Shown: positions 9,991-19,093, numbered from the stretch's first letter. The stretch is DNA of 64,000 nt from Flavihumibacter solisilvae (GCF_000814475.1 NZ_JSVC01000006.1:117087-181086); one strand, 5' to 3'. Translations and numbers: made by a program. Notes: generated from the letters alone by a model not told the origin.

Positions 9991-10057
9991 GGCCAGGAAG
10001 TTTTGCCCAAACTATCCTACGAAATGCGGCTATGCAAGGGTGTAATTCACAGGAATT

Positions 10058-10073
10058 GGGGGTGTTTTTCCCG
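10058..10073 (-). promoter_or_regulatory. GGGAAA/CCC box upstream of the lectin gene
   Basis: On the minus strand it reads CGGGAAAAACACCCCC, followed by AATTCC. The first G is 82 bp upstream of the ATG at 9990, and CCTTG follows 33 bp after the box start, the same offset as in the box at 50192. It matches six other boxes in the window in sequence, orientation and position; see the regulon finding. Confidence 0.55.
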
Positions 10074-10411
10074 TGGGGACTTTGCTCCTTGCGAAATTAA
10101 TTTGTATGGACGGTTGAATCGGTTGAAGAGGCTACTCATTTCTGTGACCTCACAAAAACCCTGTTGTCAATATTTGGGTAGCTTTAGTATTTTTATCCCT
10201 AACTATATCTATTTAAGCTATCCCGTTGCACACAGCTCCTCCTGTTGCTATTTATTAGTCCGTCATTTTTAGCTGCCAAGAACAAATTCCGGATTGAACC
10301 GTTGCTCCTGCTTCAAGTTCTTTCATTTTTCGGTGACTTCTATGCCCACCAGAGCTGCTGATCCGAACACACCCGGAAGATGTTAATATTAGGCAAAAGC
10401 CGTATCCTATT

Positions 10412-10429
10412 TTGTACTATTTGGTACAA
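10412..10429. promoter_or_regulatory. Candidate TetR operator 1 (TTGTAC-N6-GTACAA)
   Basis: A perfect inverted repeat, TTGTAC TATTTG GTACAA, centred about 41 bp before the ATG of the tetR gene. The identical half-sites with the same 6-bp spacing recur at 11055-11072 in front of the reductase genes. This is typical of an autoregulated TetR repressor. Confidence 0.7.
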
Positions 10430-10461
10430 TACTCCTATCTTTGTGTTGTAATTCATTTGAA

Positions 10462-11040
10462 ATGCCTGGCAGACCGAAAATATTTGATGAAAATGAGATC
10501 ATTGCCAAAGCAGGCGAAGTGTTCTGGCGATTGGGCTATGAAGCCGCATCAACAGAGGATCTTCTCCAGGCAATGGGAATCGGCAAAGGCAGTTTCTATT
10601 TGTCTTTTAAAGGCGGGAAAAAAGAACTATTTGAAAAGGCTCTGATTAAACATGCATCGAATTTAGTTTCAGGATTAAAGAAAAATCTTTCCCAAAGCAA
10701 TGACCCTATTGCAGACCTGAAAAAATTCTTTTTTGACCTCGCTGACGCAGATGATGATGAAAAGCTCAAAGGTTGTTTTATCGCAAACAGCCTGGCAGAA
10801 ATGGCAGGCAGGGATGAGGCTACGATGGAGCTTACTTCAAAATTACTACATGATCTTCAGGATGCCTTTAGTGTGGGAATCAAACGTGCCCAGGCACTCG
10901 GCACGGTTAAAAATATTGATGCTGCCCTAATCAGCAGGCATCTCCTGAACCTATGGAATGGATTGAGCCTGTCGAGACGAATGTATTCAAGAAAAGAACT
11001 CCGTGAAATACTGAAAATTAACCTGCAGGTACTGGGATAA
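10462..11040 (+). CDS. TetR-family transcriptional repressor
   Basis: 192 residues from the ATG at 10462 (MPGRPKIFDENEIIAKAGEV); an in-frame TTG at 10441 would add seven residues, but MPGRPK is a usual TetR start. The N-terminal helix-turn-helix spans about residues 10-55 (EVFWRLGYEAASTEDLLQAM, then GIGKGSFYLSFKGGKKELFE), and the rest is the helical ligand domain. It probably represses itself and the downstream aldo/keto reductase and QorB-like genes through two identical inverted repeats, and is released by an unknown, possibly electrophilic or quinone-like, compound. The inducer is inference from the neighbouring reductases. Confidence 0.9.
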   Translation: MPGRPKIFDENEIIAKAGEVFWRLGYEAASTEDLLQAMGIGKGSFYLSFKGGKKELFEKALIKHASNLVSGLKKNLSQSNDPIADLKKFFFDLADADDDEKLKGCFIANSLAEMAGRDEATMELTSKLLHDLQDAFSVGIKRAQALGTVKNIDAALISRHLLNLWNGLSLSRRMYSRKELREILKINLQVLG

Positions 11041-11054
11041 TTTTTTAAACATTT

Positions 11055-11072
11055 TTGTACTAAACAGTACAA
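11055..11072. promoter_or_regulatory. Candidate TetR operator 2 (TTGTAC-N6-GTACAA)
   Basis: TTGTAC TAAACA GTACAA, sharing both half-sites and spacing with the repeat at 10412-10429. It lies 58 bp upstream of the aldo/keto reductase start and 15 bp after the tetR stop, where a repressor would block the reductase promoter. Confidence 0.7.
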
Positions 11073-11129
11073 TATAGCAGATGGGTATCAAAGAACGCTT
11101 AACAACAACTAATAAATAAACCTAGCATT

Positions 11130-12173
11130 ATGAACTACAAAATTTTTGGGACCAGATCGGGATTAAGGGTTTCTGAACTGGCGTTGGGCACGGGGAATTT
11201 TGGGACCCGGTGGGGCCATGGTGCCGATGAGTCCACTGCACTGAAAATATTCAACGGCTATATTGAAGCCGGCGGAAATTTCATAGATACAGCGGATGGA
11301 TACCAGAAAGGCGAATCAGAGGAACTGATTGGAAAGTTTATAAAAGGAAAAAGGCAGGAGCTTGTATTGTCGTCGAAATTTACAACCGGGGGAAGTACGC
11401 CATTGACCACAGGAAACAGCAGGAAAAATATCAGGAATTCAATCGAAGGCAGCCTGAAACGCCTGAACACAGACTACCTCGACATTTACTGGGCACATAT
11501 CTCTGACGGACAGACGCCAATTGAAGAGGTAATGAAAACATTGGAAGATCTGACAAGGGAAGGCAAGATCCTTTATTCGGGATTTTCCAATTTCCCTGCC
11601 TGGCAGATCGCCAGTGCTGCAACGATGTCGGATCTTAAAGGATGGTCGCCTTTAATTGGTATCCAGATCGAATATAACCTGATTGACCGGTCCGCAGACA
11701 GGGAGTTGCTGCCGATGGCGGAAGGATTTGGATTGGGGGTTGCCTTTTGGTCACCGTTGGCCGGCGGAACACTCACAGGTAAATACCGTGCCGCTGCACA
11801 GGAAAATATTTCCAGGCAACAAGCCTGGGGCGGCACCCTTGTGAAAGCAGAAAGCAGCTTGCGGGAAACCAACATTGTGGACACGTTGGAAGCAATTGCC
11901 AAAGAGCAGGGAGTAAAGGTATTGGAGATCGCACTTGCATGGGTGCGACAGAAACATGATCAGTCCGGGCTGTCCACGGTAACCATACTTGGCCCCCGTA
12001 CCGAATTACAGTTAGCGGATAACCTCAAATCCCTGGATGTTAAACTAAGCGTGGACCAGATGCAACGCCTCAACGAAGTCAGTGCAATAACTTTGGGATC
12101 ACCACATGAAATAATTGCTGAAAACCGGGAAGCTATTTTCGGAGCCGGGTCCTCCCTCTTTCCTGCACTATGA
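11130..12173 (+). CDS. Aldo/keto reductase
   Basis: 347 residues of the AKR (beta/alpha)8 family, which reduces aldehydes and ketones with NADPH in the cytoplasm. The catalytic tetrad is visible: Asp53 and Tyr58 in FIDTADGYQKGESEELIG, Lys83 in LSSKF, and a His in DIYWAHISDG. The phosphate-binding end (ATILGPR-like TVTILGPRTELQLADNL) is present. Length and layout fit the YajO/YghZ-like group of AKRs. It is preceded by a TetR operator candidate and followed after 49 bp by a QorB-like reductase, so the two likely form a stress-induced reductase operon. Confidence 0.9.
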   Translation: MNYKIFGTRSGLRVSELALGTGNFGTRWGHGADESTALKIFNGYIEAGGNFIDTADGYQKGESEELIGKFIKGKRQELVLSSKFTTGGSTPLTTGNSRKNIRNSIEGSLKRLNTDYLDIYWAHISDGQTPIEEVMKTLEDLTREGKILYSGFSNFPAWQIASAATMSDLKGWSPLIGIQIEYNLIDRSADRELLPMAEGFGLGVAFWSPLAGGTLTGKYRAAAQENISRQQAWGGTLVKAESSLRETNIVDTLEAIAKEQGVKVLEIALAWVRQKHDQSGLSTVTILGPRTELQLADNLKSLDVKLSVDQMQRLNEVSAITLGSPHEIIAENREAIFGAGSSLFPAL

Positions 12174-12222
12174 AACGCGTTTCAAACAGAAATTAATTTA
12201 TCACCACACAAATTGTAATCTC

Positions 12223-13107
12223 ATGATCTTAGTTACAGGAGCCAATGGTGGGCTGGGAGCTGCAACCATTAATGCATTAATTAAAAAATCGTCATCACTC
12301 CAAATTGCGGGTTTAGTAAGGGACCGGTCAAAGGCGGCAGAGTTGATTGAAAAAGGAATAGATGTACGCACCGGGGACTATGACGATTTTGACAGCCTGG
12401 TAGCGGCCTTTAAGGGCATCGAAAAACTTGTACTTGTTTCAGCACCGGCATTATCAGATCTCAGGTTAAAGAGGGAAAGTAATGCAATCCTTGCCGCAAA
12501 GGAGGCAGGAGTAAAGCATATTATTTTTACCGGCATCCAGAATCGGAAAGACCGTAAGTACATTATACCATTTATTACTGACGTCAGTGACGAGGTAGAG
12601 AAATTACTCATTGAATCCGGGATGAACTACACAATTGTAGAAAATAGCATTTACGCAGACTCGATTCCCCTTTTTACCGGTGAAACATTTGAAGACAACA
12701 ACATTATTTTCACCGCCGGAAATGGAAGGTTCGCCTTCGTAACGCGAAGCGACCTGGGAGAAGGCATTGCTACTTTACTATTACAGGACGGGCATGAAAA
12801 TAAAAAGTATACATTGTCCAACAGCGAATCCTGGTCATTCACAGACATCAGTGCAATCATCTCTAATATCTCAGGAAGGTCCATTTCCTATAGGAATATC
12901 AGCAAGGAAGAATACATAAACCACCAGGTTTCGAAACATAATCTTCCCCCTTTCGTAGCGGAATTCCTGGCTAACTGGGGCATTGCTGCACAGGAAGGAG
13001 AATTTGCAGAAACTGATAATATGCTGGAACAATTGCTGGGTAGGAAGCCGACAGGATTAGAGGAGTTTTTGCCAGGCCTGTTTTATTCCACGTTCCACAC
13101 TACATAA
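12223..13107 (+). CDS. NmrA-family NAD(P)-binding protein, QorB-like quinone oxidoreductase
   Basis: 294 residues from the ATG at 12223 (MILVTGANGGLGAATINALI); the longer frame from 12115 lies inside the aldo/keto reductase gene and adds non-family sequence. The Rossmann dinucleotide motif TGANGGLG is at residues 5-12, followed by LVRDRSKAAELIEKGIDVRT and DYDDFDSLVAAFKGIEKLVL, as in QOR2/NmrA atypical short-chain reductases. These use NADPH to reduce quinones or act as redox sensors. It closes the TetR-controlled unit and is followed by a strong hairpin terminator. Confidence 0.85.
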   Translation: MILVTGANGGLGAATINALIKKSSSLQIAGLVRDRSKAAELIEKGIDVRTGDYDDFDSLVAAFKGIEKLVLVSAPALSDLRLKRESNAILAAKEAGVKHIIFTGIQNRKDRKYIIPFITDVSDEVEKLLIESGMNYTIVENSIYADSIPLFTGETFEDNNIIFTAGNGRFAFVTRSDLGEGIATLLLQDGHENKKYTLSNSESWSFTDISAIISNISGRSISYRNISKEEYINHQVSKHNLPPFVAEFLANWGIAAQEGEFAETDNMLEQLLGRKPTGLEEFLPGLFYSTFHTT

Positions 13108-13126
13108 ACCTCGTCACTAAAAATAC

Positions 13127-13157
13127 ATTCAAGGGGGTATTTCCCCCCTTGAATTTT
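13127..13157 (+). terminator. Rho-independent terminator after the reductase operon
   Basis: An 11-bp perfect stem, ATTCAAGGGGG / CCCCCTTGAAT, with a 6-base loop and a short T run (TTTT at 13154-13157), 19 bp after the stop at 13107. It may also serve the convergent DUF4249 gene in the other direction. Confidence 0.75.
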
Positions 13158-13209
13158 ATCATAGCAACTCATCCGCTATATAAAATGCCTGCAAATCATC
13201 ACTGGCCGA

Positions 13210-14076
13210 CTACTCCACCTTCCTGCTCATCTCCGCCTCAGCTACAGTTGCAAACCAACCATAGATCTTTTTGGCGGAAGATGCATTTTGGTTCTGCAGG
13301 TTACCCGGCACATTTACAAGCACCTTGGCGAATAACCCACCAATGTTGATCTGTTCCAGAGCGAGCTCCATGAAGCCATGGGTTTCCTTGCTGAGTGAAC
13401 GGATCAGCACTTTCACTTCATCACCCTGCTGGTAGGGCTTCTCTGAAGAAGTGATCCCTTCACGAAGCGGTGGAATAAACAGGAAGCCATCTGCAATGTC
13501 CTCCTCGAATGAGCCGTCGATGGCCAGCATCTCCGACACATGGGTATTGATGACACCATTGCGGTAGGTGCGGATCCAGCTGTAATCGGTTGCGCCGACA
13601 ATGTCACGGGCAAACAGCTCGGCATAATAGCCTTCTTTTTCCTCGCCATCTTTTTCGCGGAATTCCATGGCAATGGAGTCGACAGTAGTAACCCGGTTCA
13701 GGTGATCGGTGGCTTCAAATACATCGCCCTGCCACTCGATCCGGAGACGATAACTATGTCCAACCGTGCCGACCGGCTGGTCATCCGAAGGCTGATGTAT
13801 ATACGACCCGTTGGAATAATTAAAATCGAAGGTCTGCCCGGTGTTGAGATCGGTTACACTTACCTGTGCATCGGGCACAGGCGTTGGCGCCTGGTTGTCG
13901 AGGTAAGGGACGGACTTCAACAGGCGGATGGTTTGCGTACCCGGACGATCATTGATCCAGGCATCCACGTAGGGCAGTGGTTCTCCTTTCGGCGCGTCGA
14001 GATCAACCACCTTCTCACAGGAGCTGAGGGCAACAAGAAAAAACAAAGACACTATTGCGATGAATGAATTCTTCAT
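13210..14076 (-). CDS. DUF4249 family outer-membrane-associated lipoprotein
   Basis: 288 residues from the ATG at 14076; an upstream in-frame TTG at 14085 would overlap the TonB-receptor stop. It starts MKNSFIAIVSLFFLVALSSC, a lipoprotein signal with lipobox LSSC. The mature protein is an Ig-like beta domain (VDAWINDRPGTQTIRL, VSVTDLNTGQTFDF) typical of DUF4249, a family almost always encoded next to TonB-dependent receptors with carboxypeptidase-like N-domains in Bacteroidota. It starts 5 bp after the receptor gene stop, so the pair is co-translated. It probably helps the receptor at the cell surface; the ligand is unknown. Confidence 0.88.
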   Translation of the reverse strand: MKNSFIAIVSLFFLVALSSCEKVVDLDAPKGEPLPYVDAWINDRPGTQTIRLLKSVPYLDNQAPTPVPDAQVSVTDLNTGQTFDFNYSNGSYIHQPSDDQPVGTVGHSYRLRIEWQGDVFEATDHLNRVTTVDSIAMEFREKDGEEKEGYYAELFARDIVGATDYSWIRTYRNGVINTHVSEMLAIDGSFEEDIADGFLFIPPLREGITSSEKPYQQGDEVKVLIRSLSKETHGFMELALEQINIGGLFAKVLVNVPGNLQNQNASSAKKIYGWFATVAEAEMSRKVE

Positions 14077-14081
14077 GTCGG

Positions 14082-16517
14082 TCAAAATTTAAAGTTCCAG
14101 GTAATGGAGGGAATGATTGAACCCAGGATGGAAAGGCGCACCGCTTCTTTCTGTTGCGGATTGTCCTCGTTGGCGCGGAAATAGATCGTATAGGCGTTCT
14201 GGCGCCCATACAAGTTGTATATCCCGAATACCCATTCCGATTTCAGTTTCTTAGTGTTCTTACCCTTCAGGGTTGCGGATACATCGAGACGATGATAGGC
14301 CGGCAGGCGATATTCATTCCGTTTGCCTGTTCCGTTATAAGGCACCGGCAAATCCTGGAAATCGAAGCGCTGGTCGGGATAAGTCGTGGGAACACCAGAG
14401 CCGAAATTGAAACTGGCTGCAAGGTCCCACCGCTTGTTAAGCGTATAGCTGGTGCTCACATTTACCACGTGGGTGCGATCGAAACGGCTGAGGTACCAGT
14501 CGTTCTTACTGATGCCCTCCGTTTTCCGCAATGACCTCGACAGGGTATAGTTCACCCAGCCCGTCAGTCGACCGGATTCTTTTTTTACTTCCAGTTCCAG
14601 GCCATACGATTTCCCCTTCCCCATCATCAGGTCCCCTTCTACCAGCGGGTTCAGGTCAAGACTGGCATTATCAATATAATCGAGCACATCGTCCATCTTC
14701 TTATAAAAAACTTCGGCGGAGAATTCCAGCGGAATGGATTGCGGAACCGTTACAATTCCTGCTGAAACCTGGTCGGTTATAGAAGGATTGATATTGTTGG
14801 TGCTGGGGAAATAAAGATCCACCGGAGTGGGCGATGCCGTATTGCTCAGTAAGTGCAGGTATTGCGTACTGCGGCTTACCCCTGCTTTCAGGTAGGTGTT
14901 CTTTTTCAATTCATAGCGCACAGAAAGCCGCGGCTCCAGGAAACTCCAGGTGCTCACAGCCTTGCCGCTTTCAACTTCTTCCGTGTGGTCAAGTGGCTTG
15001 CGAACATTGGCCGTGGTATCGCGGTAATAATACACAGTGGTGTTTCCCAGGTAGGCATAACGGTTAAGCCGCAGGCCGGCCTGCAGGTTCCATTTCGGGT
15101 TGATCTTCCAGTTATCTTCAATAAACACGGCAGCCTCGGAGCCATAGCGGCGGGAAAGGGTAATATCATTCTTCACGCCATCGCTTTCCGCTATGCCCTG
15201 GCCGGGAAAAAAATTGTAGTGCAGGTAGTTCACCCCGCCTTTCAGCTGGTGTTTGTTATTCACATACCAGGTGAGGGTAGGCTTCACGCCCAGGGTTTGG
15301 ATGTTTGAAGTCCAGTCGTAGCTTTCGCCTGCGTTTGCATCGTCTGACTTAAAGGCCAGGCTGTAATCGTATTTCGAATAGTAGACGCTGGTGTTGAGGA
15401 AAAGTTTAGGCGAGAAGAGGTGATTCCAGCGCAGTGTACCGGTCGCATTGCCCCATTTGAATCGGGCCTCGTCACCCACGCCAAACACATCGCGGCCAAA
15501 ATACCCGCTCAGGAAGAGGGTATTGTTTTCGTTGATGGTATAGTTGGCCTTTGCCGTGAGGTCATAAAAATAGAGGGTATTGTCGCGGTCTTCCGCCTTC
15601 AGGAAGGGCTTCGCCAGAACGTCGATGTAGGAGCGACGGGCGGCGACGATAAAGGAAGACTTATCCTTTTGCAGCGGACCTTCGACGGAAAGCCGGCTGA
15701 AGATATTGCCGATACCACCATTAACTGCCAGGTGCTGGTTGTTGCCATCCTTCATGCGGATGTCCAGTACCGAAGATGCCCGTCCACCGTATTCAGACGG
15801 GAAAGCCCCTTTGTACAGGGTAACATTTTTCACTGCATCGGGGTTGAAGACAGAGAAAAAGCCAAGCATGTGGGAAGCATTGAAAACCGGGGCTTCGTCC
15901 ATGATGATGAGGTTCTCATCCACATTTCCCCCGCGCACATTGAAGCCGGAGGCGCCCTCGCCCACCGTGGTAATTCCAGGCAGCGTCAGCAATGCTTTCA
16001 CCAGGTCGGGTTCACCCATGAATGCCGGGATCTTCCTCACCTGGTTCATGGTGAGCTGCTGGATGCCCAGGGCGACCGTATTGGTACGTTTGAGTTTTTT
16101 CTCGCCCTGCACGATCACTTCCTCCATGGCCGCTGGTGCCACCTGGAGGGGAATATCAAGACTGGTTGACTGGTTAATGACTAGCTCCCGGGAATATTCG
16201 TCGTAGCCCGTATAGGTAACCTGTAGTGTGTAGTTCCCCTGCGGCAGGGTAACCGAGTAGAAACCATAGGCGTTTGTCTGAACGGTAAAGGATCCGGGAT
16301 TCAGGCGGAGGGTGGCATTGATCAATGCTTCACCATTGGCTTTGTCGCGGATATAACCGCTGAGTGTAACCGAATTTGTGGTTTGCGCGCTGGCAGTGCT
16401 GGCGATGGCAGCCAGGAAACTGAACAGTAGCAGACCCATCATTAATCGAAGGCGACAGTGAATAAGGCTCATAAAACAGAATAAAGGTTTGCGAATAGAC
16501 AACTTCATTCTGTTCAA
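14082..16517 (-). CDS. TonB-dependent receptor with carboxypeptidase-like regulatory domain
   Basis: 811 residues. The leader is long; several Met residues (1, 4, 16, 26) could be the start, with the signal peptide hydrophobic core at about 26-45 ending SAQ. A CarboxypepD_reg_2 domain follows at about 50-130 (VTLSGYIRDKANGEALINAT), then the TonB plug at about 150-270 (GFNVRGGNVDENLIIMDEAP and PSEYGGRASSVLDIRMKDGN), then the outer-membrane barrel ending in an aromatic terminus (ITWNFKF). The protein imports a substrate across the outer membrane using TonB energy. It belongs to the receptor type paired with DUF4249, not SusD, so a glycan substrate is not implied. Confidence 0.93.
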   Translation of the reverse strand: MNRMKLSIRKPLFCFMSLIHCRLRLMMGLLLFSFLAAIASTASAQTTNSVTLSGYIRDKANGEALINATLRLNPGSFTVQTNAYGFYSVTLPQGNYTLQVTYTGYDEYSRELVINQSTSLDIPLQVAPAAMEEVIVQGEKKLKRTNTVALGIQQLTMNQVRKIPAFMGEPDLVKALLTLPGITTVGEGASGFNVRGGNVDENLIIMDEAPVFNASHMLGFFSVFNPDAVKNVTLYKGAFPSEYGGRASSVLDIRMKDGNNQHLAVNGGIGNIFSRLSVEGPLQKDKSSFIVAARRSYIDVLAKPFLKAEDRDNTLYFYDLTAKANYTINENNTLFLSGYFGRDVFGVGDEARFKWGNATGTLRWNHLFSPKLFLNTSVYYSKYDYSLAFKSDDANAGESYDWTSNIQTLGVKPTLTWYVNNKHQLKGGVNYLHYNFFPGQGIAESDGVKNDITLSRRYGSEAAVFIEDNWKINPKWNLQAGLRLNRYAYLGNTTVYYYRDTTANVRKPLDHTEEVESGKAVSTWSFLEPRLSVRYELKKNTYLKAGVSRSTQYLHLLSNTASPTPVDLYFPSTNNINPSITDQVSAGIVTVPQSIPLEFSAEVFYKKMDDVLDYIDNASLDLNPLVEGDLMMGKGKSYGLELEVKKESGRLTGWVNYTLSRSLRKTEGISKNDWYLSRFDRTHVVNVSTSYTLNKRWDLAASFNFGSGVPTTYPDQRFDFQDLPVPYNGTGKRNEYRLPAYHRLDVSATLKGKNTKKLKSEWVFGIYNLYGRQNAYTIYFRANEDNPQQKEAVRLSILGSIIPSITWNFKF

Positions 16518-16579
16518 CCCCTATCCGATTCTCCTATTTCACAAATACTTAACAGGGGATTGCTTTGACCGAGAGGGCA

Positions 16580-16966
16580 TTAAGTTAGTTCCAGTTCAGC
16601 TGTATCATCCTGCATTCGGCTAACTTCATCCTTGTACTTAATTGCAAGGATCAGAGCTTTCTTCACCAGGTCATTCAGGGTAATGTTATACACTGCGGCG
16701 AGTAGTGCAGCTTCTTTATGAAGTGAGGACGGCACCCTTACATTAAAGCTGCCCTTATATGTCTTATCAGGATCCCGTCCTGCCTGTTTACAGGTTTCGA
16801 GGTAATCATTAACAGCTTCTTTAAACGCCCTTTCCAATTCCCGAACTGAGGAACCTTCAAAGCCAACCAGGTCATTGATTCCAATTATCTTCCCGTAAAA
16901 GACTTTGTCATTTCCACTAAAGTGAATGGACGCGTAATATCCCTTGTATTGCAGCATGTCATTCAT
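16580..16966 (-). CDS. hicB: HicB-family antitoxin
   Basis: 128 residues. The N-terminal half has the partially degraded RNase-H-like HicB fold (YYASIHFSGNDKVFYGKIIG, FEGSSVRELERAFKEAVNDY), and the C-terminal half has a ribbon-helix-helix DNA-binding motif (FNVRVPSSLHKEAALLAAVY, NITLNDLVKKAL). It neutralises HicA and probably represses the pair. Its start overlaps the hicA stop by 8 bp, so the two are translationally coupled in the order toxin, antitoxin. Confidence 0.88.
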   Translation of the reverse strand: MNDMLQYKGYYASIHFSGNDKVFYGKIIGINDLVGFEGSSVRELERAFKEAVNDYLETCKQAGRDPDKTYKGSFNVRVPSSLHKEAALLAAVYNITLNDLVKKALILAIKYKDEVSRMQDDTAELELT

Positions 16967-17222
16967 TTTTAATTTCTCCTTTTGCTTGCAGGTGATCTTT
17001 CACCTGTCGTAAAGCATATTCTTTTACAATATTTGAAGGGTGTGGTTTATGCAGGCTGATTATATGCAGGTTTGCATTGCAAAATTTTCGCCTCGAACCA
17101 CCAGTCTTGCCCTTTTTCAATTCGAAATACCCGAAATAATTCAAAATTTTAACCAGTTCGTCCCAGGTAAAATCAGTGGGAATATCTAAAAACCTTTCTA
17201 CCAGCTTTTCCTTCCTGCCCAT
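16959..17222 (-). CDS. hicA: HicA-family mRNA interferase toxin
   Basis: 87 residues from the ATG at 17222 (MGRKEKLVERFLDIPTDFTW). A longer frame to 17318 adds a non-family N-terminus. The double-stranded-RNA-binding-like fold is visible: DFTWDELVKILNYFGYFELK, a Gly-Gly-Ser-Arg turn (KTGGSRRKF), and the catalytic-region His in IISLHKPHPSNIVKEYALRQ. HicA cleaves mRNA when free of HicB. The sequence belongs to the divergent HicA group with Thr-Trp-Asp-Glu near the N-terminus. Confidence 0.82.
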   Translation of the reverse strand: MGRKEKLVERFLDIPTDFTWDELVKILNYFGYFELKKGKTGGSRRKFCNANLHIISLHKPHPSNIVKEYALRQVKDHLQAKGEIKNE

Positions 17223-17467
17223 AGTACTTGCTTTGGTTTTCTTTGTAGCACAAGCATACTCGTGGGCTTCAATAATTTTGCAACTAAACTTCAGTGACAA
17301 ATATAATACAATCCCCAAATCAGCAACTACATATTAGTTACTCAGATTTACGCCCCCTATTGCTTTACTTTCAAGATATATCCGGGTTCAGCGTGTTTGC
17401 AACCGTGTTTTCACGGTATCTTCTCTAAAGCACTTTATCTTGTGCTCCAAAACCAATCTAATTCCCA

Positions 17468-18217
17468 ATGGAGCAGCAGTTATTGAAAATGCAGAAAGAC
17501 CTGGTACGACTGAAATGGTATGCAGGCACCCTGACTTTACTTTTCGCGGTAGTGGCGTTCCTTGCATTTTCGAACGGAAATGCAAGCCAGTTTAAAGAAA
17601 TTTCTGCAGAACGAATCAACATCATCGAAAAAAACGGGCAACTGCGGATGGCAATCTCTAACAAAGAACGATCTCCTGAAGTGATGGCATATGGAAAACC
17701 TTTGACACCGCCGATTCCAGGTGGTAACAGGCCCGGGCTGATCTTTTTCAATGATGAAGGCACGGAAAATGGTGGACTGGTATTCATGGGTGGAAAAGAC
17801 AGCAGCGGGAAATACACGGCAACAGGTCATCTTTCTTTCGACCAGTACAATCAAAACCAGGTTCTATATCTTACTTATTCGGATGAAAACGGTGATCAAT
17901 ATACTGGCCTGCATGTTGATGACTGGCAAACCTCGCCAGCTTTTTGGGATTGGCGTGCTGAGTACAAAAAGACGCAGAAACTCCCTGACGGCGCAGAAAA
18001 AGAAGCATTGCTGAAGAACCTGATGGAACCCAAGGCCGGCGTCAAAGCAGTAGCCCAACGTGTTTTCGTAGGTAAAGACGATAGTAAAACCGCCATGGTA
18101 ACGCTTTCAGACCGCATGGGAAAACCGCGCCTCCAGATGCTTGTCGATTCCAATGGTACGGCAAAACTGAATTTCCTTGACGAGCAGGGAAAGGTTACCT
18201 ACAGCCTGCCAAAATAA
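17468..18217 (+). CDS. Single-span membrane protein of unknown function
   Basis: 249 residues. A short coiled start (MEQQLLKMQKDLVRLKWYAG) leads into one membrane helix (about 20-38, LTLLFAVVAFLAFS), then an extracytoplasmic part with three similar beta-hairpin segments of the type 'I.E.NGQLRMAISN', 'MVTLSDRMGKPRLQMLVDSN' and 'AKLNFLDEQGKVTYSLP'. Such repeats resemble short recurring beta units seen in many bacterial proteins of unknown role. It lies 6 bp before the SnoaL-like gene and is probably co-transcribed with it. Confidence 0.75.
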   Translation: MEQQLLKMQKDLVRLKWYAGTLTLLFAVVAFLAFSNGNASQFKEISAERINIIEKNGQLRMAISNKERSPEVMAYGKPLTPPIPGGNRPGLIFFNDEGTENGGLVFMGGKDSSGKYTATGHLSFDQYNQNQVLYLTYSDENGDQYTGLHVDDWQTSPAFWDWRAEYKKTQKLPDGAEKEALLKNLMEPKAGVKAVAQRVFVGKDDSKTAMVTLSDRMGKPRLQMLVDSNGTAKLNFLDEQGKVTYSLPK

Positions 18218-18223
18218 ATTCAT

Positions 18224-18574
18224 ATGGAAAATCTAAAAACCTTTTTCCAGGAACTGTACTACAATTTCAACACGCGGAAAATTGACCTGGTTATCGCCAG
18301 GATGACCGATGATGTAAAATGGGCGAATGGAATGGAAGGCGGTTATGTGTTTCGACACAAAGGAGTGAAGGAATATTGGACCAGGCAATTCACTATGATA
18401 CGTTCAAATGTTACACCCCTGGAAATCGAACAGGAAAAAGATCTCGTGAAAATAAAAGTCCACCAGGTGGTTCACGACCTCAACGAAACCTTGTTGTCAG
18501 ATGAGATTGTTTATCATTATTTTCGAATGAGAGGTGACAGGATTGCCGGGTTTGACATCGGGAAAGCCCCGTGA
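18224..18574 (+). CDS. SnoaL/NTF2-like fold protein
   Basis: 116 residues with the layout of a nuclear-transport-factor-2 cone fold: helix FQELYYNFNTRKIDLVIARM, strand DDVKWANGMEGG, segment GVKEYWTRQF and a final strand pair around FRMRGDRIAGFDI. These small proteins are isomerases, cyclases or simple ligand-binding scaffolds. The ligand cannot be deduced. It follows the membrane protein gene by 6 bp. Confidence 0.8.
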   Translation: MENLKTFFQELYYNFNTRKIDLVIARMTDDVKWANGMEGGYVFRHKGVKEYWTRQFTMIRSNVTPLEIEQEKDLVKIKVHQVVHDLNETLLSDEIVYHYFRMRGDRIAGFDIGKAP

Positions 18575-18617
18575 GAAGCTAAACATCCAAGGTTAAATGA
18601 CAAAAACTTTACTGACC

Positions 18618-19058
18618 CTATTTGGGTGAGTTGTCGGATAGCTGCGTATCAATCACGATCTCCCCTTCCAGCAACTTGGCAACCGGGCAATTTTTTGCTA
18701 CCCATAGCAGCCTTTCTTTTTGTTCATCCGTTACCGGCTGACTAAACGAAACTGTTCTGAAGATCGAGGTCCTGAATGGTTCCGTCTCCTGCAACATGTT
18801 TACCGAACAATGTAGGTCCGTAATGTCCCAGCCCTTTCTATTGATATACATACGTAAGGTGGTCAGGGTACACCCAACCAGTCCCGACAGTACAGCTGTA
18901 AACGGATCCGGGCCGAGATCTTTCCCCCCGTTGAATGAGGGCTCGTCCAGCACCAGCTGGCCGGCCCTCCAGTTTATCGTAACCTCTTGCCTGTCTCTTA
19001 CCAGGTCGCCGGTAATATCTTTTGCGAAGAGACGTATGGTTTGCTTTTTTCTAATCAT
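18618..19058 (-). CDS. OsmC-family peroxide-detoxifying protein
   Basis: 146 residues from the ATG at 19058 (MIRKKQTIRLFAKDITGDLV). OsmC/Ohr features are present: the peroxidatic Cys in LSGLVGCTLTTLRMYINRKG and the resolving-type Cys in VAKNCPVAKLLEGEI, with the conserved GPDPF turn (LGPDPFTAVL). OsmC proteins reduce organic hydroperoxides through two cysteines. It is the second gene after the oxidoreductase at 19094-20011, 35 bp apart on the same strand, which suggests a shared redox-stress role. Confidence 0.88.
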   Translation of the reverse strand: MIRKKQTIRLFAKDITGDLVRDRQEVTINWRAGQLVLDEPSFNGGKDLGPDPFTAVLSGLVGCTLTTLRMYINRKGWDITDLHCSVNMLQETEPFRTSIFRTVSFSQPVTDEQKERLLWVAKNCPVAKLLEGEIVIDTQLSDNSPK

Positions 19059-19093
19059 GATATTTTGATTTATGCATTCAGCGCCGGGAGCCC

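Larger units (their letters stand above)
9991..10461. other. 471-bp intergenic region between divergent lectin and TetR genes
   Basis: No convincing gene on either strand. It holds the GGGAAA/CCC box of the lectin gene (10058-10073) and the inverted repeat in front of tetR (10412-10429). The stretch between about 10100 and 10400 is AT-rich with no feature I can name. Confidence 0.6.
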
